From Companilactobacillus alimentarius DSM 20249 (GTDB taxonomy: Bacteria; Bacillota; Bacilli; Lactobacillales; Lactobacillaceae), in assembly GCF_002849895.1 (NCBI RefSeq), contig NZ_CP018867.1, positions 2,170,001-2,234,000 on the forward strand: a DNA stretch of 64,000 nucleotides. Reading direction: 5' to 3'. This document shows positions 16,973 through 26,341 of the stretch, piece by piece. How positions within the stretch are numbered: position 1 is the stretch's first letter; every line of letters starts with the position of its first letter. Made by a program: the position numbers and the translations under genes. The notes under the pieces are model-generated. The model worked only from the letters and a program-made list of their open reading frames with translations. It was not told the DNA's origin and did no database searches.

Positions 16973-19207
16973 ATGAAAAATAATCGAAATAGGTTAATTA
17001 ATAATAGCCTGTTTTACATCTTGCTCTTTGTTGTTTTGGTTCTTGCAGCAAGTTGGTTTGCTGGTGGTCAGTCCTCAGACCAAACAAAGACATTAAGCCA
17101 AGACCAATTCATCACACAATTAAAGCAAGGCAAAGTGAAGAATTTCAAATTAGAACCTATTGGGGGAGCTTATCAAGTAACTGGTGAATACAAGAAAGCT
17201 CAAAAAGCTAAAACTACACGTTCAGTGTCACTATTTAGCCGTGCTCAATCAAGTACTTCTAGTGAAGTAACTTCATTTAGCTCAACTGTTTTGCCTAACA
17301 ATGATACGTTAAAGAGAATAAATAACGCCGCTATGGCTGAGGGAGTTAAGACTACTGCTGCTCCCAAGTCACAATCAGGTCAATGGATCTCATTAATCTT
17401 AACGGTTATTGTTCCCTTTGCATTGTTCTTCTTTATAATCTTTGCAATGATGGGCCGTGGAGGCCAAGGTGGTGGCGCAAATCGTGTCATGAACTTTGGT
17501 AAATCCAAGGTCAAACCAGAGGATCCTAAGAAAAATAAAGTTAGATTCTCTGATGTTGCTGGTGCTGAAGAAGAGAAACAAGAACTTGTTGAAGTTGTTG
17601 AATTCTTAAAAGATCCTAGGAAATATGTTTCCTTAGGTGCCAGAATACCGGCAGGTGTCTTACTTGAGGGTCCTCCCGGGACTGGTAAAACTTTACTAGC
17701 TAAGGCTGTTGCTGGTGAAGCTAAGGTTCCATTTTATTCTATCTCTGGTTCAGATTTCGTTGAAATGTTCGTTGGTGTTGGTGCATCACGTGTTCGTGAC
17801 TTGTTCGAAAATGCAAAAAAAGATGCTCCATCAATCATCTTTATTGATGAAATTGATGCCGTTGGACGTCAACGTGGTTCTGGTACCGGTGGCGGTGGTA
17901 ACGATGAACGTGAACAAACTCTTAACCAGTTATTGATTGAATTGGATGGATTTACTGGTAATGAGGGTGTCATCGTTATGGCTGCTACTAACCGTTCTGA
18001 TGTGCTTGATCCGGCTTTACTACGTCCAGGTCGTTTTGACAGAAAGATTCTTGTCGGTCGTCCAGATGTTAAGGGTCGTGAAGCAATCTTGAAAGTTCAT
18101 GCTAGAAATAAACCATTTACAGATGATGTTGACTTACATGCTATTGCTCAACAAACTCCAGGCTTTGCTGGTGCTGATCTAGAAAACTTGCTTAACGAAG
18201 CTGCCTTGGTTGCTGCTCGTCGTGGCAAGCAAAAGATTGATTCAACAGATCTTGATGAAGCTGAAGATCGTGTTATTGCTGGTCCTGCTAAGAAGAATCG
18301 TGTTATTCCACAAGAAGAACGTCACACGGTTGCTTATCACGAAGCTGGACATGCTCTGATTGGTTTAGTTTTAAGTGATTCTCGTGTCGTTAGAAAAGTT
18401 ACGATTGTTCCTCGTGGTCGTGCTGGTGGTTATGCCATCATGCTTCCTAAGGATGATCAAAACCTTGCAACTAAGAAAGAATTGAATGAACAAATTACTG
18501 GTTTGCTTGGTGGACGTACAGCAGAAGAAATTATCGTTGGACAACCTTCATCCGGTGCCTCGAATGACTTTGAGCAGGCTACTCAAATTGCTCGTACTAT
18601 GGTTACTGAATATGGTATGACTGATCGTTTAGGAACAGTTCAACTTGAAAAGAATGGTCAACCATTTAGTGGCGGTAATTATCGTCAATTACCTTCTTAT
18701 TCAGAAGATACAGCTAAATTAATTGATCAAGAAGTTAAACGAATTATTGATGAAGATCACGAACGTGCCCGAGAAATTATTGAGACACATCGTAAACAGC
18801 ATAAGATTATTGCTGAGGCTCTATTGAAGTACGAAACACTTGATGAAAAGGAAATCTTGAGCTTGTACAATACAGGTAAGATGCCTGCCAATGATGCAAA
18901 CCAAGAATTTCCAAGTGAAAGTGCTGCAACCTTTGAACAAGCAAAAAAGGCTGCTGAAGCAAAGGATGCTGAAAAGCAAAAGACAGAAGGAACATCGAAT
19001 GATGATTCTGAGAATAAGTCTGACAAGTCAAATGATGAGAATCTTGATGAGACAGTTTATCCTTCAGAAAAAGACGCAACTAAGACATCTGATGAAAATA
19101 GTACGACTGACGAAACTAAGTCAGAAGATACTACTTCGACACCAGATGAAAACAAGTCGTCAAATCAATCTGATGATTCATCTGATAACAAAGATAATAA
19201 TGATTAA
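16973..19207 (+). CDS. ftsH: ATP-dependent membrane zinc protease FtsH
   Basis: The protein has 744 residues. Transmembrane segments at ~12-30 and ~137-160 flank an extracytoplasmic region rich in Ser and Thr. The AAA domain has Walker A G-P-P-G-T-G-K-T at ~232, Walker B I-I-F-I-D-E-I-D and the second region of homology ending R-P-G-R-F-D-R; zinc ligands lie in H-E-A-G-H at ~456. It degrades misfolded membrane and regulatory proteins. The last ~100 residues (from about 640) form a low-complexity D/E/S/T/K/N-rich tail, longer than in many FtsH proteins and probably disordered. A ribosome-binding site AGGAGG precedes the ATG. Confidence 0.97.
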   Translation: MKNNRNRLINNSLFYILLFVVLVLAASWFAGGQSSDQTKTLSQDQFITQLKQGKVKNFKLEPIGGAYQVTGEYKKAQKAKTTRSVSLFSRAQSSTSSEVTSFSSTVLPNNDTLKRINNAAMAEGVKTTAAPKSQSGQWISLILTVIVPFALFFFIIFAMMGRGGQGGGANRVMNFGKSKVKPEDPKKNKVRFSDVAGAEEEKQELVEVVEFLKDPRKYVSLGARIPAGVLLEGPPGTGKTLLAKAVAGEAKVPFYSISGSDFVEMFVGVGASRVRDLFENAKKDAPSIIFIDEIDAVGRQRGSGTGGGGNDEREQTLNQLLIELDGFTGNEGVIVMAATNRSDVLDPALLRPGRFDRKILVGRPDVKGREAILKVHARNKPFTDDVDLHAIAQQTPGFAGADLENLLNEAALVAARRGKQKIDSTDLDEAEDRVIAGPAKKNRVIPQEERHTVAYHEAGHALIGLVLSDSRVVRKVTIVPRGRAGGYAIMLPKDDQNLATKKELNEQITGLLGGRTAEEIIVGQPSSGASNDFEQATQIARTMVTEYGMTDRLGTVQLEKNGQPFSGGNYRQLPSYSEDTAKLIDQEVKRIIDEDHERAREIIETHRKQHKIIAEALLKYETLDEKEILSLYNTGKMPANDANQEFPSESAATFEQAKKAAEAKDAEKQKTEGTSNDDSENKSDKSNDENLDETVYPSEKDATKTSDENSTTDETKSEDTTSTPDENKSSNQSDDSSDNKDNND

Positions 19208-19211
19208 TAAA

Positions 19212-19240
19212 AAAGAGCGACTCGTATGAGTCGCTTTTTT
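19212..19240 (+). terminator. Terminator after ftsH
   Basis: GCGACTC (19217-19223) pairs with GAGTCGC (19228-19234), flanked by an A-run and six T. It ends only 13 bases before the hslO start codon. Confidence 0.85.
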
Positions 19241-19253
19241 GAACGGAGGAACT

Positions 19254-20135
19254 ATGAGCGATAATTTAACCAAAGCAGTTTCTAAAGATGGAAAGTTTAG
19301 AGTCTATGTTGTTAACGCAACTCAAACAGTTCAAGAAGCTCAAAAAAGACATGATACTTGGAGAAACTCCAGTGCTGCTCTAGGTAGGACAATGATTGGA
19401 TCAATTTTAGTTGCCACATCGACTCTAAAAGAAGATGAGCTTCTAACGACTCGTATTCAAGGTGGTGGTCCCGTTGGTGCCATCGTAGTTGATGCGGATG
19501 CTAAAGGAAATACCAAGGGATATATTACTAATCCTCATGTTAGTTTGAAAGCTCGTGAAGATGGGCACATTGATGTTAAGTCAGCTGTCGGTGATAAGGG
19601 TACTTTGAGTATCACTAAGGATTTGCATTTAAAAGAACCGTTTACCGGTGAGGTTCCTTTGGTATCTGGTGAGATTGGAATGGATTTCGCCTACTATATG
19701 GCTAAGTCTGAGCAAATTCCGTCAGCTATCGGTGTTTCAGTTTTTGTGGAACCAAATGAACAAGTTGGTGCTGCCGGAGGTTTTCTGGTTCAAACAATGC
19801 CAGGAGCAACTGATAAAGATATTAGTAAAATTGAGGCTAATTTAAAAATTGTTCCGAACTTGTCGACACTTCTAAACGAAGGTTTAACCAATGAAGAAAT
19901 TTTGGACAAGATTATGAACGGCTTGGACATGAAAGTGCTTGATAATATGCCAGTTCAATTTAAGTGCGATTGTTCTAAAGAAAGATTCTCTAAATCGTTA
20001 GGAACATTAGCAACTAAAGATCTTCAATCCATGATTGATGAAAATCATGGAGCCGAGGCAGTTTGTAAGTTCTGTAACAATAAATATGAATTTAGTGAAG
20101 CCGATTTGAAAAAAATCATTGCCGAAAAAAACTAG
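19254..20135 (+). CDS. hslO: Redox-regulated chaperone Hsp33
   Basis: The protein has 293 residues from ATG 19254, chosen because GGAGG lies at 19245-19249; an upstream TTG at 19239 lies in the terminator. Hsp33 is a zinc holdase activated by oxidation. The redox switch cysteines are present as C-D-C (~237-239) and C-K-F-C (~271-274). It sits between ftsH and dusB, as in many lactobacilli. With the terminator abutting its ribosome-binding site, expression likely depends on read-through from ftsH. Confidence 0.95.
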   Translation: MSDNLTKAVSKDGKFRVYVVNATQTVQEAQKRHDTWRNSSAALGRTMIGSILVATSTLKEDELLTTRIQGGGPVGAIVVDADAKGNTKGYITNPHVSLKAREDGHIDVKSAVGDKGTLSITKDLHLKEPFTGEVPLVSGEIGMDFAYYMAKSEQIPSAIGVSVFVEPNEQVGAAGGFLVQTMPGATDKDISKIEANLKIVPNLSTLLNEGLTNEEILDKIMNGLDMKVLDNMPVQFKCDCSKERFSKSLGTLATKDLQSMIDENHGAEAVCKFCNNKYEFSEADLKKIIAEKN

Positions 20136-20204
20136 CTACATTTGCCATATGAATGAATAGTTTGTTATTATTGCAAGTTGTAATAGAAAAACAGAGGTAG
20201 AATG

Positions 20205-21209
20205 ATGGAATGGAAAATCGGCAATGTGACAATTCCTAATCAGATTGTTGTAGCCCCAATGGCTGGTATTACTAATTCAGCTTTTAGAGTTACTGCTCGT
20301 GAGTTTGGGGCTGGATTAGTTGTCTGCGAGATGATCAGTGATCAAGGCATTAAATACCATAATGAGAAAACATTAGGTATGATGTTTGTCGATCCTAAAG
20401 AACATCCAGTAAGCATTCAGATCTTCGGCGGTTCAATCGAATCGTTAGTTCAAGCTGCAAAATATGTTGATACAAATACTGGTGCTGATATTATTGATAT
20501 TAATATGGGTTGTCCAGTAAAAAAGGTAACTAAGACTGGTGCCGGTTCTTATTGGTTAAGAGACCCTGATCAATTATATAAGGCAGTTAAATCTGTTAGT
20601 TCGGCGATAAAAAAGCCGCTAACTGTAAAAATGAGGACTGGCTGGGATGATGATCATATCTTAGCTGTTGAGAATGCTCTAGCCGCCCAAGAAGGTGGAG
20701 CTTGCGCAATTGCGATGCATGGTCGCACTAAGGCTCAGATGTATAAAGGACATGCTAACTGGGATATTTTACATGAAGTGGCCCAAAATGTTTCGATTCC
20801 TTTTGTGGGAAATGGTGACATAAAAACGCCTCAGGACGCTAAAATGATGATTGAAGATGTTGGCGCTGATGCAGCAATGGTTGGTCGAGCTGTTCTAGGT
20901 AATTTGTGGCGTTTGAATGCGATGAATCATTATTTAGAAACTGGAGAATTGCTTCCTGAACCAAGTGTTGCAGAAAAAATTAATATAGCTAAACTTCAAC
21001 TCCAACGTCTGGTAGACTTAAAAGGTGAGCATGTTGGTGTTCCAGAATTTCGTCAACAGGCAGCATATTATCTAAGGGGAATTCCCCACGCTGTCAGGAC
21101 ACGTGCTAAAGTGATGGAAGAAGATACATTATCTGAAGTGTTTGACACATTAGATCAATTTGTTGAAAGTTACGAAAAACGAGAAGCGAGATCTTCAAAA
21201 ATTTCGTAG
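20205..21209 (+). CDS. dusB: tRNA-dihydrouridine synthase (DusB-type)
   Basis: The 334-residue FMN-dependent TIM-barrel enzyme reduces specific uridines in the tRNA D-loop. The FMN-site start V-A-P-M-A-G-I-T-N-S-A-F-R is at ~16-28; the catalytic cysteine lies in N-M-G-C-P-V-K-K at ~102; M-R-T-G-W-D follows at ~143 and G-N-G-D-I at ~205. The start at 20205 is chosen over the ATG three bases upstream because of spacing to AGAGGT (20193-20198). lysS follows by 15 bases, so the two are probably cotranscribed. Confidence 0.93.
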   Translation: MEWKIGNVTIPNQIVVAPMAGITNSAFRVTAREFGAGLVVCEMISDQGIKYHNEKTLGMMFVDPKEHPVSIQIFGGSIESLVQAAKYVDTNTGADIIDINMGCPVKKVTKTGAGSYWLRDPDQLYKAVKSVSSAIKKPLTVKMRTGWDDDHILAVENALAAQEGGACAIAMHGRTKAQMYKGHANWDILHEVAQNVSIPFVGNGDIKTPQDAKMMIEDVGADAAMVGRAVLGNLWRLNAMNHYLETGELLPEPSVAEKINIAKLQLQRLVDLKGEHVGVPEFRQQAAYYLRGIPHAVRTRAKVMEEDTLSEVFDTLDQFVESYEKREARSSKIS

Positions 21210-22775
<1,566 letters not shown>

Positions 22776-22785
22776 TAATTAAATG

Positions 22786-22814
22786 AAGTCAGACTAATGA
22801 GTCTGACTTTTTTT
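22786..22814 (+). terminator. lysS terminator
   Basis: Perfect 10-bp arms (22786-22795, 22800-22809) with loop AATG and a T-run to 22814. Confidence 0.9.
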
Positions 22815-22896
22815 GTAGCATTTTTCAAAATATTTAAGCGATAAACTATTTTAAAATGGTTAATTAAATTATTTTCAAAATAGTCTAAATTTTTTG

Positions 22897-22926
22897 TTGA
22901 CAGTTTTTATAATCGAAAGGTATACT
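22897..22926 (+). promoter_or_regulatory. tRNA cluster promoter
   Basis: Consensus TTGACA (22897-22902), an 18-base spacer and TATACT (22921-22926), 30 bases before tRNA-Val. Confidence 0.8.
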
Positions 22927-22956
22927 TATATAGTTGTTTCAAGCGAGAAACACTAT

Positions 22957-23029
22957 GGAGGATTAGCTCAGCTGGGAGAGCATCTGCCTTACAAGCAGGA
23001 GGTCACAGGTTCGATCCCTGTATCCTCCA
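22957..23029 (+). tRNA. tRNA-Val(TAC)
   Basis: 73 nucleotides. The acceptor arms GGAGGAT and ATCCTCC pair, and the T-arm has GGTTCGATCC. The anticodon loop CTTACAA gives anticodon TAC. CCA is not encoded. It is the first of four tRNAs behind one promoter. Confidence 0.95.
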
Positions 23030-23049
23030 TTAAGCATTTTGCTTAATGG
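23027..23049 (+). repeat. Inverted repeat overlapping the tRNA-Val 3' end
   Basis: CCATTAAGC (23027-23035) and GCTTAATGG (23041-23049) form a 9-bp hairpin that includes the last bases of the tRNA. It may affect 3' processing, or may be fortuitous. Confidence 0.5.
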
Positions 23050-23121
23050 TTCTTATCTATATGATCGGTCTTGCAAAGAGATTGGTTATTGTGTATTATG
23101 TTAGATGTCGTTTGACATAAT

Positions 23122-23194
23122 GCCGACTTAGCTCAGTTGGCAGAGCATCTGTCTTGTAAACAGGGGGTCGGAGGTTCGAATCCTCTAGTCGGCA
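23122..23194 (+). tRNA. tRNA-Thr(TGT)
   Basis: 73 nucleotides. The acceptor arms GCCGACT and AGTCGGC pair, the anticodon loop CTTGTAA gives TGT, and the T-loop is GGTTCGAATCC. CCA is not encoded. Confidence 0.95.
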
Positions 23195-23204
23195 TAGCCA
23201 TAAT

Positions 23205-23276
23205 GCGGAAGTAGTTCAGTGGTAGAACATCACCTTGCCATGGTGGGGGTCGCGGGTTCGAATCCCGTCTTCCGCT
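23205..23276 (+). tRNA. tRNA-Gly(GCC)
   Basis: 72 nucleotides. The acceptor arms GCGGAAG and CTTCCGC pair, the anticodon loop TTGCCAT gives GCC, and the discriminator is T. CCA is not encoded. Confidence 0.95.
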
Positions 23277-23289
23277 TAGAGAAAGAATT

Positions 23290-23363
23290 CGGGAAATAGC
23301 TCAGCTTGGCAGAGCATCACGTTCGGGACGTGGGGGTCGCAAGTTCGAATCTTGTTTTCCCGA
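23290..23363 (+). tRNA. tRNA-Pro(CGG)
   Basis: 74 nucleotides. The acceptor arms CGGGAAA and TTTCCCG pair, and the anticodon stem CACG/CGTG holds loop TTCGGGA, giving anticodon CGG. The usual proline isoacceptor of lactobacilli is TGG, so this one reads only CCG. CCA is not encoded. Confidence 0.9.
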
Positions 23364-23379
23364 TTTCTAAATAAGTTTA

Positions 23380-23418
23380 AAAGGTAATTAATTCTGAAAT
23401 GAATTAGTTGCCTTTTTT
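23380..23418 (+). terminator. Terminator of the tRNA cluster
   Basis: 15-bp arms (23380-23394 and 23401-23415, two G-U pairs) with a 6-base loop and a T-run. Its loop region (23391-23400) is also complementary to 23433-23442 just downstream. Confidence 0.85.
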
Positions 23419-23541
23419 AGTTCTCTAAAATTAATTTCAGAATGTAAATCTGATTAGAGTATATAAATGGTCTGAATGTGTTAGGATTCTAATTGAAGGT
23501 GGTTAATTGTATTATTTGTTTCCTTGTATAAGATAAATTAA

Positions 23542-23569
23542 TTGCTTTTTTTTGAAACATAATTATACT
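23542..23569 (+). promoter_or_regulatory. Candidate clpC promoter
   Basis: TTGCTT (23542-23547), 16 bases, TATACT (23564-23569), 36 bases before the ATG. No CtsR heptad (GGTCAAA) is seen around it. Inverted copies of TCTGATTAGA lie at 23449-23458 and 23571-23580. Confidence 0.45.
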
Positions 23570-23605
23570 TTCTAATCAGACACTTAAAAAGTAGAGGTAA
23601 CATTA

Positions 23606-26092
23606 ATGGACAAAGTATTTACCGAAAGCGCCAAAAATGCACTTGTTTTAGCTCAAGAGCAAGCCAAGGCATTTCACCATAATGCCGTTGGTACCGAACA
23701 TATTTTACTTGGGTTAGTAATGGAAAATGATGGTATTGCCGGTATTACTTTGAGAGATCTAGCTGTAAGTGATCAAGATGTTGAAGAGGAGATTGAACAT
23801 CTGACAGGTTATGGAGATGTCTCATCTAATACTGCTAAGGGAATTTATTTGCCTTATTCTCCTAAGGGACAATTGATTTTAAGCAATGCAGAGGAAGATT
23901 CTAACGTTTACAAAGCCAATCGTATTGGTACCGAACACATTTTGTTGGCAATTCTTGATGATGCTGATAATTTAGCTAATCGAATTTTGGTTAACTTAGG
24001 ATTGAGTCTAGCTAAGACTAAGTCGTTGTTATTAAGCAAAATGGGAATGTCAAACAAAGCTGCGCGTCGTGGTTTTGCAGCCAATTTAACTAATAAGCAA
24101 AAGAGTCAACAAGCTCAGGGTACACCTACTTTGGATTCATTGGCTCGTGACTTAACTAATTTGGCCCGTGAAAATCAAATTGATCCAGTGATCGGACGTA
24201 AAAAAGAAGTTGATCGAACGATTCAAATCTTGAGTCGTCGGACTAAAAATAATCCTGTTCTAGTGGGTGAACCTGGTGTTGGTAAAACTGCTATTGCTGA
24301 AGGATTAGCCATTGCTATTATTAAAAAAGAAGTTCCACTAGACATGCAGGGCAAACGGATTATGATGCTCGATATGGGTTCGCTTGTTGCGGGTACTAAG
24401 TATCGTGGTGAATTTGAAGATCGTTTAAAGAAAATTATCAAAGAAATTTATGAAGATAAACATGTCATTCTCTTTATTGATGAATTGCATACATTGATTG
24501 GAGCCGGTGGTGCTGAAGGAGCAATTGATGCTTCAAATATCTTGAAACCCGCTTTAGCACGTGGTGAATTGCAATTGATTGGTGCAACAACTTCTAATGA
24601 ATATCAAAAATATATTGAAAAAGACACAGCCTTAGAACGTCGTTTTGCTAAAGTTTACGTTGAAGAACCTAGTGCTGAAGACTCAGTTCAAATTTTGAAG
24701 GGTCTACGTCCTAGATATGAACAACATCACAATTTAACAATTTCTGATGAGGCTGTTGAGGAAGCAGTTCGTCTTTCCACTCGTTATCTGACTAATCGTT
24801 TCCTTCCTGATAAGGCTATTGATTTGATGGATGAGGCTTCAGCTAAAGTTAGAATTCATAATGTATCAAAGAATAATAAGCTTGAAGAATTAACTGACCA
24901 ATCCATGAAATTAATGGATGATAAGAATAATGCTATTCTTGATCAAGATTTTGAAAAAGCAGCTAAGCTTCGTGAAGAACAACAAAATCTACAAGCTAAA
25001 ATTACTAAATTAGAGAATAAAAAATCCACACAAAAGAAACCAGTTGTTGGTGCTGACGATATTGCGGAAGTTATCGCCGAATGGACTGGTGTTCCAGTTA
25101 AACAGATCACACGTAAGGAAAGCGAAAAATTGCTTAACCTTGAAAGTGAATTGCATAAACGCGTTATTGGACAGGACAATGCAATTAATGCTGTTTCTCG
25201 TGCAATCCGTCGGGCCAGAAGTGGAATGAAAGATCCTAATCGCCCAATTGGTTCATTTATGTTCTTAGGACCTACTGGTGTAGGTAAGACAGAATTAGCT
25301 AAGTCGATTGCGGAAGTAATGTTTGGTTCAGAAGACAATTTAATCCGTGTCGATATGTCTGAGTACATGGAACAATACAGTACTTCAAAATTGATCGGTT
25401 CTGCTCCAGGTTATGTAGGATTTGATGACGGTGGACAATTGACTGAAAAAGTTCGTAATGAACCATATTCAGTTGTATTGCTTGATGAAGTTGAAAAAGC
25501 TCATCCTGATGTCTTCAATATCTTGCTACAAGTATTGGACGACGGTATTTTGACTGATGCCAAGGGTCGTAAAGTTGATTTTAGAAATACAATCATTATT
25601 ATGACTTCTAACTTGGGTGCTAGATCACTTGAAGAGGATAAGTCAGTCGGTTTTGGCGCAAAAGATGTTCACGATGACTTCAAGGAAATGCAAGAACGAA
25701 TCAATGCCGAATTGAAACGCTTCTTCCGTCCTGAATTTTTGAATAGAATCGACGAAACAATCGTCTTTAAGTCACTCAACAAGGAACAATTGAAGGATAT
25801 TGCTAAGATTATGAGTAATAACTTGAGAAAACGACTTGCTGAAAGAGAAATTAAGTTAGTTATCACACCTACGGCTTATAGCGATTTAGTTAAAGATGGC
25901 TATAATCCAGAGTATGGTGCTCGTCCGATGAGAAGAACGATTCAACGTGAGATTGAAGATCCTGTTAGTGAACAATTGTTGATGGGACATGTCAAAGCTA
26001 AAGACTCAATCAAAGTTGGTTCTAAGAAGGGCAAGCTGACCGTTACAGTTGAAAGCCCTAAAGATAAAAAAGTTTTGACTAATCAAAAATAG
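23606..26092 (+). CDS. clpC: ATP-dependent Clp protease ATPase ClpC
   Basis: The protein has 828 residues. Double Clp-N repeat (1-~145); AAA-1 with G-E-P-G-V-G-K-T at ~217; a UVR/coiled-coil segment around 450-475 ([10 protein letters not shown]); AAA-2 with G-P-T-G-V-G-K-T-E at ~555; ClpP-docking loop V-G-F-G-A-K near 683. It unfolds substrates for ClpP and serves general and heat-stress proteolysis. In many Firmicutes it sits in a ctsR-mcsA-mcsB-clpC operon; here none of the partners is adjacent and it is monocistronic, directly before rpoB. Confidence 0.96.
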   Translation: MDKVFTESAKNALVLAQEQAKAFHHNAVGTEHILLGLVMENDGIAGITLRDLAVSDQDVEEEIEHLTGYGDVSSNTAKGIYLPYSPKGQLILSNAEEDSNVYKANRIGTEHILLAILDDADNLANRILVNLGLSLAKTKSLLLSKMGMSNKAARRGFAANLTNKQKSQQAQGTPTLDSLARDLTNLARENQIDPVIGRKKEVDRTIQILSRRTKNNPVLVGEPGVGKTAIAEGLAIAIIKKEVPLDMQGKRIMMLDMGSLVAGTKYRGEFEDRLKKIIKEIYEDKHVILFIDELHTLIGAGGAEGAIDASNILKPALARGELQLIGATTSNEYQKYIEKDTALERRFAKVYVEEPSAEDSVQILKGLRPRYEQHHNLTISDEAVEEAVRLSTRYLTNRFLPDKAIDLMDEASAKVRIHNVSKNNKLEELTDQSMKLMDDKNNAILDQDFEKAAKLREEQQNLQAKITKLENKKSTQKKPVVGADDIAEVIAEWTGVPVKQITRKESEKLLNLESELHKRVIGQDNAINAVSRAIRRARSGMKDPNRPIGSFMFLGPTGVGKTELAKSIAEVMFGSEDNLIRVDMSEYMEQYSTSKLIGSAPGYVGFDDGGQLTEKVRNEPYSVVLLDEVEKAHPDVFNILLQVLDDGILTDAKGRKVDFRNTIIIMTSNLGARSLEEDKSVGFGAKDVHDDFKEMQERINAELKRFFRPEFLNRIDETIVFKSLNKEQLKDIAKIMSNNLRKRLAEREIKLVITPTAYSDLVKDGYNPEYGARPMRRTIQREIEDPVSEQLLMGHVKAKDSIKVGSKKGKLTVTVESPKDKKVLTNQK

Positions 26093-26104
26093 AGAACTTG
26101 ACTG

Positions 26105-26133
26105 TTGACATAAAGAGTGTATGAGTGTATTAT
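26105..26133 (+). promoter_or_regulatory. rpoBC promoter
   Basis: Consensus TTGACA (26105-26110), 17 bases, TATTAT (26128-26133). The predicted start near 26140 gives a leader of about 200 bases before rpoB. It must cross the hairpin at 26205-26242. Confidence 0.8.
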
Positions 26134-26204
26134 TTCTTTTGAGATTCATAGTTCAAATTGCAGATCGCGATCTATTGTCCGTGATTATGCTAAATATAAA
26201 AACA

Positions 26205-26242
26205 CAAAAATAGATTTTTGATTCTATTTTTGGTTTTTTTTT
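26205..26242 (+). terminator. Terminator-like attenuator in the rpoB leader
   Basis: 10-bp arms (26205-26214, 26223-26232) and nine T at 26234-26242. It lies between the strong promoter and rpoB. Upstream, AGATCGCGATCT (26162-26173) is a perfect 12-bp palindrome that could nucleate an alternative fold. No good second promoter follows it, so it is likely a leader attenuator rather than only the clpC terminator. A conserved Lacto-rpoB leader RNA is known in lactic acid bacteria; correspondence was not checked. Confidence 0.65.
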
Positions 26243-26341
26243 GCCTAAAAATAGCTTTTAAAACCGTTTTCAAGCAAAATGTAATCAAATTGTAATATTT
26301 GAGGTCTGGATTTGAACAAAATATATGTTGAGGTGAAAAAT

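Noticed and set aside
18757..19229. Several overlapping frames in both strands at the 3' end of ftsH
   Set aside because: They arise from the low-complexity acidic tail repeat composition; none has a credible start site.
24943..25368. Antisense frame of 141 codons inside clpC
   Set aside because: It is a mirror of codon bias in a highly conserved gene, with low-complexity Ser/Leu-rich translation and no regulatory signals.
26162..26173. AGATCGCGATCT as an operator on its own
   Set aside because: It lies downstream of the predicted start in the rpoB leader, where an RNA hairpin role is at least as likely, so no protein-binding claim is made.
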